64,000 nt of DNA from a virus. Below the pieces are notes generated by a model. The model was not told the origin of the DNA. It was given only the letters and a program-made list of their open reading frames with translations, and ran no database searches. The stretch spans positions 186,001 through 250,000 of IMG/VR virus record IMGVR_UViG_3300023202_000383, one strand, 5' to 3'. Positions 33,011 through 41,892 of this stretch are shown piece after piece. A program made the translations under genes and the position numbers. Within the stretch, counting starts at the first letter, position 1. Each line of letters starts with the position of its first letter.

Positions 33011-33331
33011 ATGGAGCCGATAAGTCACATGCTCGCTAGAGTTTTGGTTCTTGAGTTAGAGCTTATGGCATCAGTATATTCTGTCAATGAGAAAGATGGA
33101 GTCGGAATATATACTTCGCATACGACGAGTGTACCAGCTAAAATATGCCGTGTGAGCGACAGCAAATGCGTTGTTTGGTCTTATCATCATAATATATCAA
33201 CACCAATAGAGCAGATGGTGTTTGAATATTCTATAGAGGACCCGTCGTTTGATCCTCAGAAATTGGCTAATGACGTCTGCAAGTTCGCTTTTGAAGCTGC
33301 GTGCATCGGGAAAGGTGTCCGAGAACAGTGA
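33011..33331 (+). CDS. DPxFDP-family small protein
   Basis: 106 residues from the ATG at 33011 (an ATG at 33029 is an alternative). N-terminal helix MLARVLVLELELMASVY, middle strands, and YSIEDPSFDPQKLANDVCKF, the family box in its consensus form. Function unknown. Confidence 0.6.
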   Translation: MEPISHMLARVLVLELELMASVYSVNEKDGVGIYTSHTTSVPAKICRVSDSKCVVWSYHHNISTPIEQMVFEYSIEDPSFDPQKLANDVCKFAFEAACIGKGVREQ

Positions 33332-33402
33332 GGTTATGATTGCTTTAGTACGTAAAACTTCACGCAGTATAAGGAATCTAACCTATGTTTGAGAGAAATA
33401 AT

Positions 33403-33430
33403 GGTTTTTCTCGCCGCTCGCGGGAGACAC
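33403..33430 (+). promoter_or_regulatory. Recurring leader element (before 33473)
   Basis: A T-run, then TCGCCGCTCGCGGGAGACAC, which folds into a short CCGC-TC-GCGG hairpin. It is one of about nine related elements, each upstream of the first gene of a + strand unit. See the finding on leader elements. Confidence 0.45.
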
Positions 33431-33472
33431 ACTCCGGTGAACAAACGTCTTTCCCACTAACCGGAGACAATC

Positions 33473-34366
33473 ATGACGAATACGCAGAAGAGAAATCAGC
33501 TCGTTGGGCTGATGACCGAAGGTGCCAATAAGTTCAGTACCTTGGGTTTCATCGCGTGGTGGAACGTACGAGGTGTCGAGGTCACTCGTGACGAGTTGAT
33601 CGAGATGCTCAAGAAGGCCGACCTCGATCCGAAGTATGCTCGTAAGCATAACTATCGCAGCTCCTTTATCCGGGCACTCAAGGCCTTGGAAGAGCAGCGG
33701 ATTATCAGACTGGTTGAGGAGAACCCGACCAGAATGATCTATCAGTTCACCAGCGAAGTCAAGATCGAGGACCCCGATTCGCCGCACTTCCTGTACACTC
33801 CCGAAACCAATGTGGTCGTCGACAAGACCGAGTACTTCGAGTCTCAGGACTTCGAGAAGGCTCTGATTAAGTGCGACGAACAATTTAAGCAGCATCTGGT
33901 CGATCTGTTCAACAAGGAGCGAGAGACGTACCGATCCGCTGATGTGACTCGGTACGTCAAGAGCATCTTCTCTGACAGTGCCGATATTATTCCGCTTCGG
34001 CAGCAGGGTAGCGTCTACTTCGTGCCGTACGTCTTTAAGGATGTGGTCGACAAGGTCCATAGCCTGCTGACTCAACTCGGCAGTTCCCTGGAGTTCGCAC
34101 CGCTTCCCGATGTTGGTTCGAGCCGTTCGATGGTCGGCAATGTCGTGGTCGATATGATCTCTGCCGATCTGGACAAGATCAAGGAAGAGGTCCATGAGAC
34201 TCAGACCCAATCGATCAAACGTGCCGATCGGTGGACCGAGTACCGTAACAACCAGCTGAACGAAATCGAGGCGAGACTCGATTTCTACGCCGATGCGGTC
34301 GACGATGATGTCCTGGAGAACCTCAAGCAGCGCGTTTCGGAAGTTCGCGTTGAATTGAACAGGTAA
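33473..34366 (+). CDS. Hypothetical protein, possibly DUF6744-like, GC-rich codon use
   Basis: 297 residues. The N-terminal half resembles a winged helix (FIRALKALEEQRIIRLVEEN). DIIPLRQQGSVYFVPYVF resembles the GGVYFVP motif that I associate with DUF6744 in phages, a loose match. The C-terminal third is a coiled coil. Codons prefer C or G at the third position, unlike neighbouring genes, but like the MoxR, VWA and 35664 genes. Two hairpins follow the stop. Confidence 0.6.
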   Translation: MTNTQKRNQLVGLMTEGANKFSTLGFIAWWNVRGVEVTRDELIEMLKKADLDPKYARKHNYRSSFIRALKALEEQRIIRLVEENPTRMIYQFTSEVKIEDPDSPHFLYTPETNVVVDKTEYFESQDFEKALIKCDEQFKQHLVDLFNKERETYRSADVTRYVKSIFSDSADIIPLRQQGSVYFVPYVFKDVVDKVHSLLTQLGSSLEFAPLPDVGSSRSMVGNVVVDMISADLDKIKEEVHETQTQSIKRADRWTEYRNNQLNEIEARLDFYADAVDDDVLENLKQRVSEVRVELNR

Positions 34367-34384
34367 CCATGACTGACGAGTAGC

Positions 34385-34442
34385 TTGAAGGTGCATGCAC
34401 CACCTTCAAAGGGATTGGCGGGTACCTACCGGAGCACCCGCC
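34385..34442 (+). terminator. Two tandem hairpins after the 33473 gene
   Basis: TTGAAGGTG/CACCTTCAA (34385-34409) and GGCGGGT/ACCCGCC (34417-34442), both perfect. Without a T-run, they may protect the mRNA 3' end or act with the next terminator. Confidence 0.5.
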
Positions 34443-34589
34443 CTAACGACTTTCCGAACGGTGTGTAAGCACTTAGGCGGAATTAGCGAGCCGACGCAAG
34501 TGTTTGAGGTTAGGAGCCTCACGTCTAAATGACGCGGTGAAATTCCGGAGCTAGTGCATGGGCGGTGGTGGGCGAGACGGACGGGGCGG

Positions 34590-34622
34590 ACCGGGGCGAG
34601 GAAACTCGCTCCGGTCTTTTTT
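34590..34622 (+). terminator. Rho-independent terminator
   Basis: ACCGGGGCGAG-GAAA-CTCGCTCCGGT is an 11-base stem (one G-T) with a GAAA loop, followed by CTTTTTT. It is the strongest terminator seen here. It shows that a longer start at 34558 for the next gene is false. Confidence 0.9.
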
Positions 34623-34632
34623 GGAGAGAACT

Positions 34633-35580
34633 ATGAGTAAAGTCACACTGGACGACATAATACCTGAAATTGAATCTGTCTTCGGCAAGGTAGGAGTCAG
34701 ACTCAAGAAAGATGGATTTATCCCTACCAAGTATGAGGAGGGTAAAGAGAAGGTATATGACGTGAAACGAGGAAGGAAAACCAGAAAAGCCAAAACTAAG
34801 AAATTTAGAGCCACATTAAAGCGCGATGGCATGCGCTTAGAAATTTCGTGGTGCATAAATTCTAATCATATAGTCAATGATATTAATGGTTACAACGGTA
34901 CAGCTCAATTCTTTGTCAGGCAGAAGACCGGCGGCTACAAGAGCATGGCCGTTCTAATTGGCAAAAACGGCAAATGCTCATATGGGTGGAAAACCGGTCA
35001 TCCTATAAAGTCTGCATTTATAGAAGCATTGGACACTGAAGTTCATGATATAGATCCATCATGTCGCCGCAGGCGACCAAAGGACGCTGAGCAGAGAAAA
35101 TTCAGGTCGACAAACATCAAGAAGCATCCGGTTTTAGTTAGGATCTTCAAAGGCAAATACAAAACATATTATATTGATAATAATGGCAAAGTAGCCGTCA
35201 GCGAGTTGCCTGTTAAAATAGATAATAATATTGAGTATACGCATTCCTACGCTGATATCAACGCCTCTGTTGTTGGGCTTATCGCCATAAAGGGCAATAA
35301 GGTAACTCAAGATGTGTCTAATCCAAGCAATGACGGTGTGCACTTTATTGTCGAACATCGCTTAGGAACCGAGCGCAATCGTGTAGTGTATGTAAACGAT
35401 AATGCTGACTATTATTATGAAGGCCATTACCATCACTACTATGACAATAAAGCAGAAAAATATGCACATAAATATACATTGCCAAAGAGTAGCAAAAAGG
35501 CACCACTAGATCAAAATGACCAAGGCATTATAAGGTTGGTTGTGCAAGTATTCATTGACGAATTTGCAGAGGACGCATAG
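34633..35580 (+). CDS. DPDA-family protein, long form
   Basis: 315 residues from the ATG at 34633 with GGAGAGA upstream. The N-terminal half is basic (RGRKTRKAKTKKFRATLKRD). The C-terminal half has VVGLIAIKGNKVTQDVSNPS, FIVEHRLG and VVYVNDNADYYYEGHYHHYY, which match the DPDA-family signature and second strand. A His/Tyr-rich loop follows. Function unknown. Confidence 0.55.
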   Translation: MSKVTLDDIIPEIESVFGKVGVRLKKDGFIPTKYEEGKEKVYDVKRGRKTRKAKTKKFRATLKRDGMRLEISWCINSNHIVNDINGYNGTAQFFVRQKTGGYKSMAVLIGKNGKCSYGWKTGHPIKSAFIEALDTEVHDIDPSCRRRRPKDAEQRKFRSTNIKKHPVLVRIFKGKYKTYYIDNNGKVAVSELPVKIDNNIEYTHSYADINASVVGLIAIKGNKVTQDVSNPSNDGVHFIVEHRLGTERNRVVYVNDNADYYYEGHYHHYYDNKAEKYAHKYTLPKSSKKAPLDQNDQGIIRLVVQVFIDEFAEDA

Positions 35581-35610
35581 TGGTTTTTCGCCGCGCGGCT
35601 GTGCGCCACG
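35581..35610 (+). promoter_or_regulatory. Recurring leader element (before 35664)
   Basis: TGGTTTTTCGCCGCGCGGCT closely matches TGGTTTTTCTCGCCGCTCGCGG at 33402. The GCCGCGCGGC core is self-complementary. Confidence 0.45.
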
Positions 35611-35663
35611 ATCGATAGCAGCCAGCGGGTGGCTGTCAAACATAAAAGTGGAGATAGAACAAT

Positions 35664-36014
35664 ATGGGACAGCACTTCTACGTACCGAGCAACATCGTCG
35701 AGAAGGAACTTGAGGTCAGCAAAGAGCTTGACCCCATCAAGAAACCCGATCTGACTCCGAAGCAGGTGATCGAAGAGCAGATTCTGGGGATTACCGGCAG
35801 ACCCAACAATTTCGACAAAGTCGTATTCAAGGAGTTGTGGTCCGACGAAGCCGGTACGCGGTTCCGCGTCAATGTCTTCACTAAGACGTACGAGAAAGAC
35901 AGCGCCATGCCCGACATTTCGATGGTTGACAGCTATTTCGTCCTGTTCAACAGCGAAATGGGATCGGTTGACCAGATCAGCCCATCTCCGAGACTGAAAT
36001 TCCGCAATAATTGA
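35664..36014 (+). CDS. Hypothetical protein with GC-rich codon use
   Basis: 116 residues with AGTGGAGA upstream. The N-terminal 40 residues are charged helix and the C-terminal part is beta (TRFRVNVFTKTYE, DSYFVLFNSEMGSV). Codon use matches the MoxR, VWA and 33473 genes, and it has the same type of leader. No family recognised. Confidence 0.55.
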   Translation: MGQHFYVPSNIVEKELEVSKELDPIKKPDLTPKQVIEEQILGITGRPNNFDKVVFKELWSDEAGTRFRVNVFTKTYEKDSAMPDISMVDSYFVLFNSEMGSVDQISPSPRLKFRNN

Positions 36015-36331
36015 TGAAGAACGTCATGCAAGCCATGGCGGAAGAGCTAGTCCGTAGACTATGCTATTGCGAGCTGGTGCGCAAAAAGTGGCCCTCAAAC
36101 GGATTCCCACACTATAGATGGAATAGTGGTATTGGTGGAGAGCATGGTCTCATTGAGGTAATATATTCTGATTGTATATTGGCTGAATTTTGGCCAGACT
36201 GCTCCACAGTATGGTATCCGAAGTCCAAAGGATGGCATTATATTCTTGAGGACCCAAATTTCGAGCCAGAATTTCTGGTGTACGAAATGTATGCGTACTT
36301 GGTTGCACACTACCTACTAGGGTCTCGATGA
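36014..36331 (+). CDS. DPxFDP-family small protein
   Basis: 105 residues, start in a TGATG overlap. N-terminal helix MQAMAEELVRRLCYCELV and YILEDPNFEPEFLVYEMYAY. The stop overlaps the helicase ATG. Function unknown. Confidence 0.6.
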   Translation: MKNVMQAMAEELVRRLCYCELVRKKWPSNGFPHYRWNSGIGGEHGLIEVIYSDCILAEFWPDCSTVWYPKSKGWHYILEDPNFEPEFLVYEMYAYLVAHYLLGSR

Positions 36332-38415
36332 AGTTACCAGAAAACATAGAAGCTAGAGACTACCAGCTCCAGATCATATCCGAAACCATTGAAGCAATCG
36401 AGCGTGGGCATAAGTCTATTTTGATAGTCTCGCCAACTGGATCGGGCAAGACTATTACGGGGCACTTACTTCTGCATGAGCTTTACAATAGATATGGTTA
36501 CAATGCTGGGTGGACCTCAATGCGTAGGTTCCTTTGGCGTCAAGCACGTAGATCGAATGAAAAATTGACGAAGTTTCCGCATGTCCGATATTTTAGTCTA
36601 TTTGATAAAGACTTTCCAACCGACGTCGATGTGCGAGTGGAAGATGAGTGCCTTCCGGCACCCACTATAATAGAAACGGAAGATGGGCTAAAAACGATTA
36701 GAGAAATCGTTGATTCAAAATATTCTGGAAGAGTGCTTTCATTCAACGGAACAAACAATGAATGGTGTGAGGTTACTAATTGGTATAAAAGAGACAACGA
36801 TAAAACTTGGATTAATCCAACAAGAAACAACCCAAATAAATACACTGACACATTCAAGCAATTGTGGTGTACACCAGATCATACATTATTCTATATTGAT
36901 GATCCATTAAATCCTATCATAAAACAAATTGCAGCCAAAGACATTGCCGGAAAGTATCTTGTTGCAAAACCAACAAATTATAAACGAAACAACATAAATC
37001 CTTACTATAATAGTGATCAGTTATCGGTCATAATTGGATCTGTCTTGGGTGATGGCTCGGTTGGCAAGTCTGGCAGAGTAAGACTGCAGCATTGCAGTAT
37101 GCAATCTGAATATTTAGACTGGAAAGCCAAAATACTTGGTGGCAATAAATCAAGACATGATAAATGGTCTGGATATAGATGGAAGCACGACGGATTTAGA
37201 GACAATTTTGCCGTAACTAGCCAGACATCTAGAATAAGAGATATATGCTACATAAATAATCAAAAGAAAATCACAAACGACATAGTTGAAATGGCGGATA
37301 TAAAGACTGTTGCTATATGGTATATGGATGATGGGAGTATTAGTAGAAAACGTGCAGTGTTCCATACTGAAGGATTCGACAAAGAATCGGTAATAAACTG
37401 CCAGAAAATATTGGCAAAGTTCGACATAAATAGCAAAATAGCTAAGTCGAAAACAAAATACCATATTATACAATTAAATGTAGAAAATACTAAGAAAATG
37501 ATGGGATTAATATCAAAATACAGATGCTCATCTATGAATTATAAATTTACAGAACATCATGACTTATATAAATGGGACAGCAAAAAATTAGACTTCGGAA
37601 CAATCAAAATAAATCATATTAATAATAAACAAGGTAGGGCGATAAAAGGTAGGAAATTGAAGTATGACATAGAAGTCAAAAAGAATCATAACTTTTATGC
37701 CAATGGATATTTAGTACACAATTGCCACCATAGCGCATGCAATACGTCTATTTGGCAGCGCGAGACCATCGACCCGGCAATTGACATTGGTTTGACGGCT
37801 ACTAACTATCGTACTGACAAGCTGAAGTTGGCTTATAGTAAGGTTGTCAACGGCCCAGATATAGATTTTCTTGTGAATAACGGCTTCTTGAGTCCTTATC
37901 ACTTCTATGCGCTCAGGCAGAGATGGAATGCAGACAACATAGCACGCTTGTATTTGTCGGACGCTGCCAGGTGGGGCAAAAGTGTGATCTTCTTATCCAA
38001 GGTGGACAACTGCTATAAAGCAATGAATATTTTGTCCGATGCTGGAATAAAATGTGATGTTGTGCATGCTAATAGCGACCAAGAGAACCAGATCGAAGCG
38101 TTTATCAACAATGACTTGCAAGTTTTGCTGAACGTCTTTGTTCTTACAGAAGGTTTCGACGTACCAGACTTGAAGACCGTATTTGTTAGATCTGCATCAG
38201 AGGGGCCGACAATACAGATGTGTGGACGAGTGCTTCGTACTCATGGCAGCAAAAAATATGCGCAAATAGTCCAGCCGTATTCTGCCAAGCATCCTTTCAC
38301 CAATATAGCTGAGGCATCAAAGAAATTGGTGCAGAAGAGAGGCAATTGGGATGAAGTTTCTACGAATTCCTTAGTAGAGATAGCGTCTAAAGCTATATTT
38401 AGGAGAAGATGGTGA
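36328..38415 (+). CDS. Superfamily 2 helicase interrupted by an intein
   Basis: 695 residues; the extein alone is 337. Motif I is IVSPTGSGKT. Motif II (VEDE/CHH, DEAH-box type) is cut by the intein between Glu107 and Cys466. After the intein come GLTAT (motif III type), SVIFLSKVDNCYKAM, LTEGFDVPDLKTVF and QMCGRVLRTHGSKK (motif VI). It resembles phage UvsW/SSL2-type DNA or RNA helicases used in recombination and replication. Overlaps with both neighbours place it in an operon. Confidence 0.88.
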   Translation: MKLPENIEARDYQLQIISETIEAIERGHKSILIVSPTGSGKTITGHLLLHELYNRYGYNAGWTSMRRFLWRQARRSNEKLTKFPHVRYFSLFDKDFPTDVDVRVEDECLPAPTIIETEDGLKTIREIVDSKYSGRVLSFNGTNNEWCEVTNWYKRDNDKTWINPTRNNPNKYTDTFKQLWCTPDHTLFYIDDPLNPIIKQIAAKDIAGKYLVAKPTNYKRNNINPYYNSDQLSVIIGSVLGDGSVGKSGRVRLQHCSMQSEYLDWKAKILGGNKSRHDKWSGYRWKHDGFRDNFAVTSQTSRIRDICYINNQKKITNDIVEMADIKTVAIWYMDDGSISRKRAVFHTEGFDKESVINCQKILAKFDINSKIAKSKTKYHIIQLNVENTKKMMGLISKYRCSSMNYKFTEHHDLYKWDSKKLDFGTIKINHINNKQGRAIKGRKLKYDIEVKKNHNFYANGYLVHNCHHSACNTSIWQRETIDPAIDIGLTATNYRTDKLKLAYSKVVNGPDIDFLVNNGFLSPYHFYALRQRWNADNIARLYLSDAARWGKSVIFLSKVDNCYKAMNILSDAGIKCDVVHANSDQENQIEAFINNDLQVLLNVFVLTEGFDVPDLKTVFVRSASEGPTIQMCGRVLRTHGSKKYAQIVQPYSAKHPFTNIAEASKKLVQKRGNWDEVSTNSLVEIASKAIFRRRW
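36649..37722 (+). mobile_element. Intein with LAGLIDADG endonuclease in helicase motif II
   Basis: 358 residues (108-465 of the protein). First residue Cys (CLPAPTIIETEDG), block B CTPDHTLFY with the TxxH motif, two LAGLIDADG-type helices (SVIIGSVLGDGSV and VAIWYMDDGSIS), C-terminal block YDIEVKKNHNFYANGYLVHN, last residue Asn, then +1 Cys. All splicing residues are present, so the intein should be active. Codon use is AT-rich compared with the extein ends. Confidence 0.9.
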
Positions 38416-38720
38416 TAAAGTTTAAGAACCCTAGGATCGTAAGACTTGACAATGATGGTTGGCCTACTGAAGAGCATTTAAGTGTGCCAAGCGAAGTTTA
38501 TATTTTGATGAATGGTGAAGTCATCTGGCTTGGTTGTCAGATATGCCTCCTAATTGACATAGAAAAGGCAGTATGTAAGAGATATTTAAATATGCTCAAG
38601 TGTCTAGTAAACGTAGAAGAGCATATGGGAGAGTGGGATTCGGTCAGTAGAATGCCATTAACTCAGCAAGCTTTTGAAGATGCAAAGAAGTGGCTAACTA
38701 CGCACGATTTTGCCAAGTAG
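38409..38720 (+). CDS. DPDA-like small protein
   Basis: 103 residues; ATG 38409 overlaps the helicase stop. PRIVRLDNDGWPTEEHLSVP then SEVYILMNGEV and CLLIDIEKAVCKRYL are a diverged form of the DPDA signature and second strand. The 3' end overlaps a convergent gene by 23 bases. Function unknown. Confidence 0.5.
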   Translation: MVIKFKNPRIVRLDNDGWPTEEHLSVPSEVYILMNGEVIWLGCQICLLIDIEKAVCKRYLNMLKCLVNVEEHMGEWDSVSRMPLTQQAFEDAKKWLTTHDFAK

Positions 38721-39408
38721 GGATATCTGTGACTTCTTTGCTCATGCCGTACTCGCGGTTCTGCTTGGCCCATATTTTGACTAATTTTGAAGCCTCATAT
38801 ATTCTTATCAGTTCGTCTCTAGTTAGGCCCATTTCGAGAATTTCTCCAATCTCAGACCCCATTATGGCTGCTACTACTTTAAATGAAGCACTGGTCCTTA
38901 ATGCGCATCTATTTATTGAATTATATACCCAGCCCTTTTGATTCAACTTTTTAACCTCAGAAGCCGCGCGTACAGCCAGCCAGTCGTTGTTTTGTTTGCA
39001 GTTTCTAGCTCTTCTTTTGGCTCTTTTTACTTTTTCTGTCCGCTTTTTCGCTTCATCATGTGATATGTTATACGCGCTGTACTTAAGCACAACAGGGTAC
39101 TTCCCGAGGCTCATAGATGATTTCTTTATCGTCCCATCGGGTGCTTCGCAACTAAACACGGCTGGCCTGTAGAATAATGAGTTACCCCAGTATATTGTCA
39201 GAGGCGATTTTACCAATGTGTGTTTCAGAGTGCACCTTTTTGCAGTTACGGAATCGACAGCCCATGGTATTTCACCCGACACTACGCTCGATGATAAAAG
39301 TCCTGGATTGGCGTCTTGCCCATCGAATTCGACTAAAATCTTCTGCTCAGGATGAAGCATTTTTGCTTCATCTATATCTAAATCCGGCCCGATAGCTGAA
39401 TATATCAT
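38698..39408 (-). CDS. Hypothetical phage protein
   Basis: 236 residues. The N-terminal half is beta-rich (KILVEFDGQDANPGLLSSS, LTIYWGNSLFYRPAVF). The middle is strongly basic and helical (KRTEKVKRAKRRARNCKQNN) and the C-terminus is helical. It may bind nucleic acid. No family recognised. It is a single minus-strand gene between + units. Confidence 0.55.
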   Translation of the reverse strand: MIYSAIGPDLDIDEAKMLHPEQKILVEFDGQDANPGLLSSSVVSGEIPWAVDSVTAKRCTLKHTLVKSPLTIYWGNSLFYRPAVFSCEAPDGTIKKSSMSLGKYPVVLKYSAYNISHDEAKKRTEKVKRAKRRARNCKQNNDWLAVRAASEVKKLNQKGWVYNSINRCALRTSASFKVVAAIMGSEIGEILEMGLTRDELIRIYEASKLVKIWAKQNREYGMSKEVTDIPTWQNRA

Positions 39409-39442
39409 CCTGTGCTCCTCTTTCTATTGTATATTTTGTCAT

Positions 39443-39475
39443 GACTTTCAGCGCGCGGCGGCTGCGCCACGACAA
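39443..39475 (+). promoter_or_regulatory. Recurring leader element (before 39488)
   Basis: CTTTCAGCGCGCGGCGGCTG then CGCCACGAC, related to the element at 35581 (GCGCGGC...GCGCCACGA is shared). It ends 12 bases before the start codon. Confidence 0.45.
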
Positions 39476-39487
39476 GCGGAGGAAAGT

Positions 39488-40489
39488 ATGCACAATCTAC
39501 CAACAATAGAACATGAAGTTGCTCAGTTGTCCAAGATCCATGTTGATGACAACGACAGACTCACGCTGCCTGATGGCAGAGTGGTAGAATCAAGCGATAA
39601 ATTCTGGTCTTCATGGTCTTCGATGTTTAAAATCGACACCAACATATTCAAGACCTTTTCGCACAAAGAGGTGTTTGGGAGGGTCGATGGTCGCGTAAGA
39701 GTAATTATGGTTGATAATTTGGCAGTTGGATGTGCTGACCCATCTAAAACCATAGTTGAACCTGGCCACATAGATAGCCTCATGGATCTGGGCCCCATAT
39801 ATTCTATATATGGCGGTGGCATATATAATATGGTATTCCCGGTAAGATTCGACACAAAATTATACGTTGGCTCTGACGCCCTTAAGCCGCGATTTAGTGT
39901 TGACATCTATATCGATAGCGGGAGACTGCCTACAATACATCTCGCTGCCGCAAAGTTCGACGACACTATAATTGTTGCTAGAAACAGAGATTTTAAGGCT
40001 AACATCAATCTCGGTAAGAGCCAAGATAAGGCACTTGATATTCTTAAACGCAATATAGTTTCTTTCAACGATGAAAGCGGCTACAAGGAATTGGCCGAGA
40101 AATTGACCACAGGGTTTGCTTCATGGGCATCTTATTATGAATCGTCGTCTCTGTATAAGATTCTTGGGTCTGCACTAGCGGATCTAAGCCACAGCGATAG
40201 ATCAAAATATTTGAATATGCTCACGGAACTGTGCGGAGACCCACTTGAATGGTACGGTATTTCTACTGGCTCTGATATTTCTGACAAGAAGTCGAAGAAG
40301 ATACCAGTAAAATCCAATGTTTATGACCTGATAAATTTCGCTGGATATGTCTCTACGAAGATCATCGCTAGTAGGTCGGGCAAAATGGAGATTGAAAATT
40401 GGATAGGTAAAGTCTTGATGGACGAGTTCGACCTCGAAAATAGCGTGAAGGCTTTTCCTAGATATGAAGACTTTTTCGATGAAAAATAA
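39488..40489 (+). CDS. DUF932-like phage protein
   Basis: 333 residues. Layout of the phage/plasmid DUF932 (TIGR03299-like) family: FWSSWSSMFKIDTNIFKTF, VDNLAVGCADPSKTIV, later YYESSSLYKILGSALADL and a C-terminal helical part. The match is by overall order, not a catalytic motif. Function of the family unknown. GC-rich leader and GGAGGAAA site upstream. Confidence 0.45.
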   Translation: MHNLPTIEHEVAQLSKIHVDDNDRLTLPDGRVVESSDKFWSSWSSMFKIDTNIFKTFSHKEVFGRVDGRVRVIMVDNLAVGCADPSKTIVEPGHIDSLMDLGPIYSIYGGGIYNMVFPVRFDTKLYVGSDALKPRFSVDIYIDSGRLPTIHLAAAKFDDTIIVARNRDFKANINLGKSQDKALDILKRNIVSFNDESGYKELAEKLTTGFASWASYYESSSLYKILGSALADLSHSDRSKYLNMLTELCGDPLEWYGISTGSDISDKKSKKIPVKSNVYDLINFAGYVSTKIIASRSGKMEIENWIGKVLMDEFDLENSVKAFPRYEDFFDEK

Positions 40490-40871
40490 CCCACACTGCA
40501 ATTTTGTTAAGCCAAATACAAAAGATGAAATCGAGCAATTAATCTCGTATGAAATTACATATTGTGAAATAGATCGTTTGGTTTCTATACGCAGGTGTGG
40601 TCAAGCAATCGAGATATCTGACAATATATGCGACCCAAACTCATATATATGGGTATTGATATATGTAGAATTTGACAAGATCGAGACTGCTAGTGGCCAT
40701 ATAATTTATGACGGCTATAAAGCATATACATTAATGACTAATCAGCTGCAACACGAACTGCCTTTGTCAGGCAAGAATAAGGAAACACTAGACGACATCA
40801 TGAAGCATGTCCATGAGGCACCAGCGGTTCCATTCGGTGTTTATGATCTTTACAGTTTTATGGCTTTTTGA
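40479..40871 (+). CDS. DPDA-family small protein
   Basis: 130 residues from the ATG at 40479, overlapping the previous stop. IEISDNICDPNSYIWVLIYV and ASGHIIYDGYKAYTLMTN match the family pattern. C-terminal helix and FGVYDLYSF. Function unknown. Confidence 0.5.
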   Translation: MKNNPHCNFVKPNTKDEIEQLISYEITYCEIDRLVSIRRCGQAIEISDNICDPNSYIWVLIYVEFDKIETASGHIIYDGYKAYTLMTNQLQHELPLSGKNKETLDDIMKHVHEAPAVPFGVYDLYSFMAF

Positions 40872-40877
40872 GATAAT

Positions 40878-41357
40878 ATGACAATACAATATGAACCATA
40901 TGTGTTTAAGGGTGATTGGAAGCTTTGGCGTATATGCACCATGGACGTCTGCCATGTAGATAGCAATGGCTGCGTAAGTTTAGATGACATATCAGATCCA
41001 TCTAAAGACGAGTTGTGGTTTCTGATAGGCATTTTAGCCAAGCATCCTAGGCATAGGAGCAACAAGTCCTCAGTTATGACTATTGTAACTGACGGCGAAG
41101 TGTGGTATGATTGTACTATTACAAAATCTTCATTTATTGGGAAAATGACCAAAGTCGATGACAAAGGTGGGGATTTTATAATTAGTTTAGATCAATCACT
41201 ACAGCACGCTGACCTTCATGCTGATCCTATGGATCATGACAGTCCAGAAGCTTACATTATAGCTAGTAGTGTCCCTAGATTTGGATGCGGCTACGCGGAC
41301 TTGTCGCCGGAATCCAAAGAGGTAATCCAGAATGCCATCAAAGAACGATTCGGTTAA
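40878..41357 (+). CDS. DPDA-family small protein
   Basis: 159 residues. VCHVDSNGCVSLDDISDPSK then DELWFLIGI and VMTIVTDGEVWYDCTIT. The C-terminal part YADLSPESKEVIQNAIKERF is like the end of the 47546 protein. Overlaps the next gene by 26 bases. Confidence 0.55.
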   Translation: MTIQYEPYVFKGDWKLWRICTMDVCHVDSNGCVSLDDISDPSKDELWFLIGILAKHPRHRSNKSSVMTIVTDGEVWYDCTITKSSFIGKMTKVDDKGGDFIISLDQSLQHADLHADPMDHDSPEAYIIASSVPRFGCGYADLSPESKEVIQNAIKERFG

Positions 41358-41892
41358 CGTGTCGTACATACCATTATTGGATGTGGACCACTCGACACCA
41401 ATTGACTATGCGCCGCATATTCTTCGCACAATCCAAGAAGGCGTTGGTCTAATAAGATACATATTTACATATGGTGGCGGGAAGATAGTGTTGTGTTTAA
41501 ATAGGGCAAGAGACATCTATGACCATATGGATAAATGGTGTGACGGCGATATAGAAAATACGATGGTGATAAATGCCGAAAATGGCGACAATCGCTTTTC
41601 TCTATGTATATTCCCCGTACAAGTTAATATTGGCGAAGATATAGTTGTCCCACTCCGGTATCAATCTACTAAAGGGCATGAAGCGCCAGAGTTGGGTCAA
41701 AAAGTCAAAGTTGGCATCGCTGATTCTAGTGGGTTGCCGCAGAAATATTTAATGCCTAGTGATATATACTGGCTTGGGAATCTCCGTACTTCTAGCGTGA
41801 AGTTCGACGGCGAATCGGTCCAATCTAAGATCTTATCATTGCTTCGCGACGTTGGCGGCGACACCAGCGAGAGAGGAACGAACGATGGCTAA
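41332..41892 (+). CDS. Hypothetical small phage protein, DPDA-like layout
   Basis: 186 residues. The N-terminus (SVNVSYIPLLDVDHSTPIDY) and GGKIVLCLNRARDIYDHMDK do not match a known family; IENTMVINAENGDNRFSLCI is weakly DPDA-like. The 3' end carries a leader-type GGCGGCGACACC before the next gene. Confidence 0.45.
   Translation: MPSKNDSVNVSYIPLLDVDHSTPIDYAPHILRTIQEGVGLIRYIFTYGGGKIVLCLNRARDIYDHMDKWCDGDIENTMVINAENGDNRFSLCIFPVQVNIGEDIVVPLRYQSTKGHEAPELGQKVKVGIADSSGLPQKYLMPSDIYWLGNLRTSSVKFDGESVQSKILSLLRDVGGDTSERGTNDG
41839..41870 (+). promoter_or_regulatory. Leader-like element inside a gene end (before 41885)
   Basis: TTGCTTCGCGACGTTGGCGG then CGACACCAGCG resembles the GC-rich leaders at 59175 and 54483. 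It overlaps the end of the coding region. Confidence 0.3.

Noticed and set aside
33383-34396. 337-residue open frame on the minus strand
   Set aside because: It is antisense to the codon-biased 33473 gene, whose third-position preference keeps the reverse frame open. It has no start signal and its protein is not natural in composition.
34558-34632. Extended N-terminus for the 34633 gene
   Set aside because: This stretch is a strong Rho-independent terminator, and the ATG at 34633 has its own ribosome-binding site.
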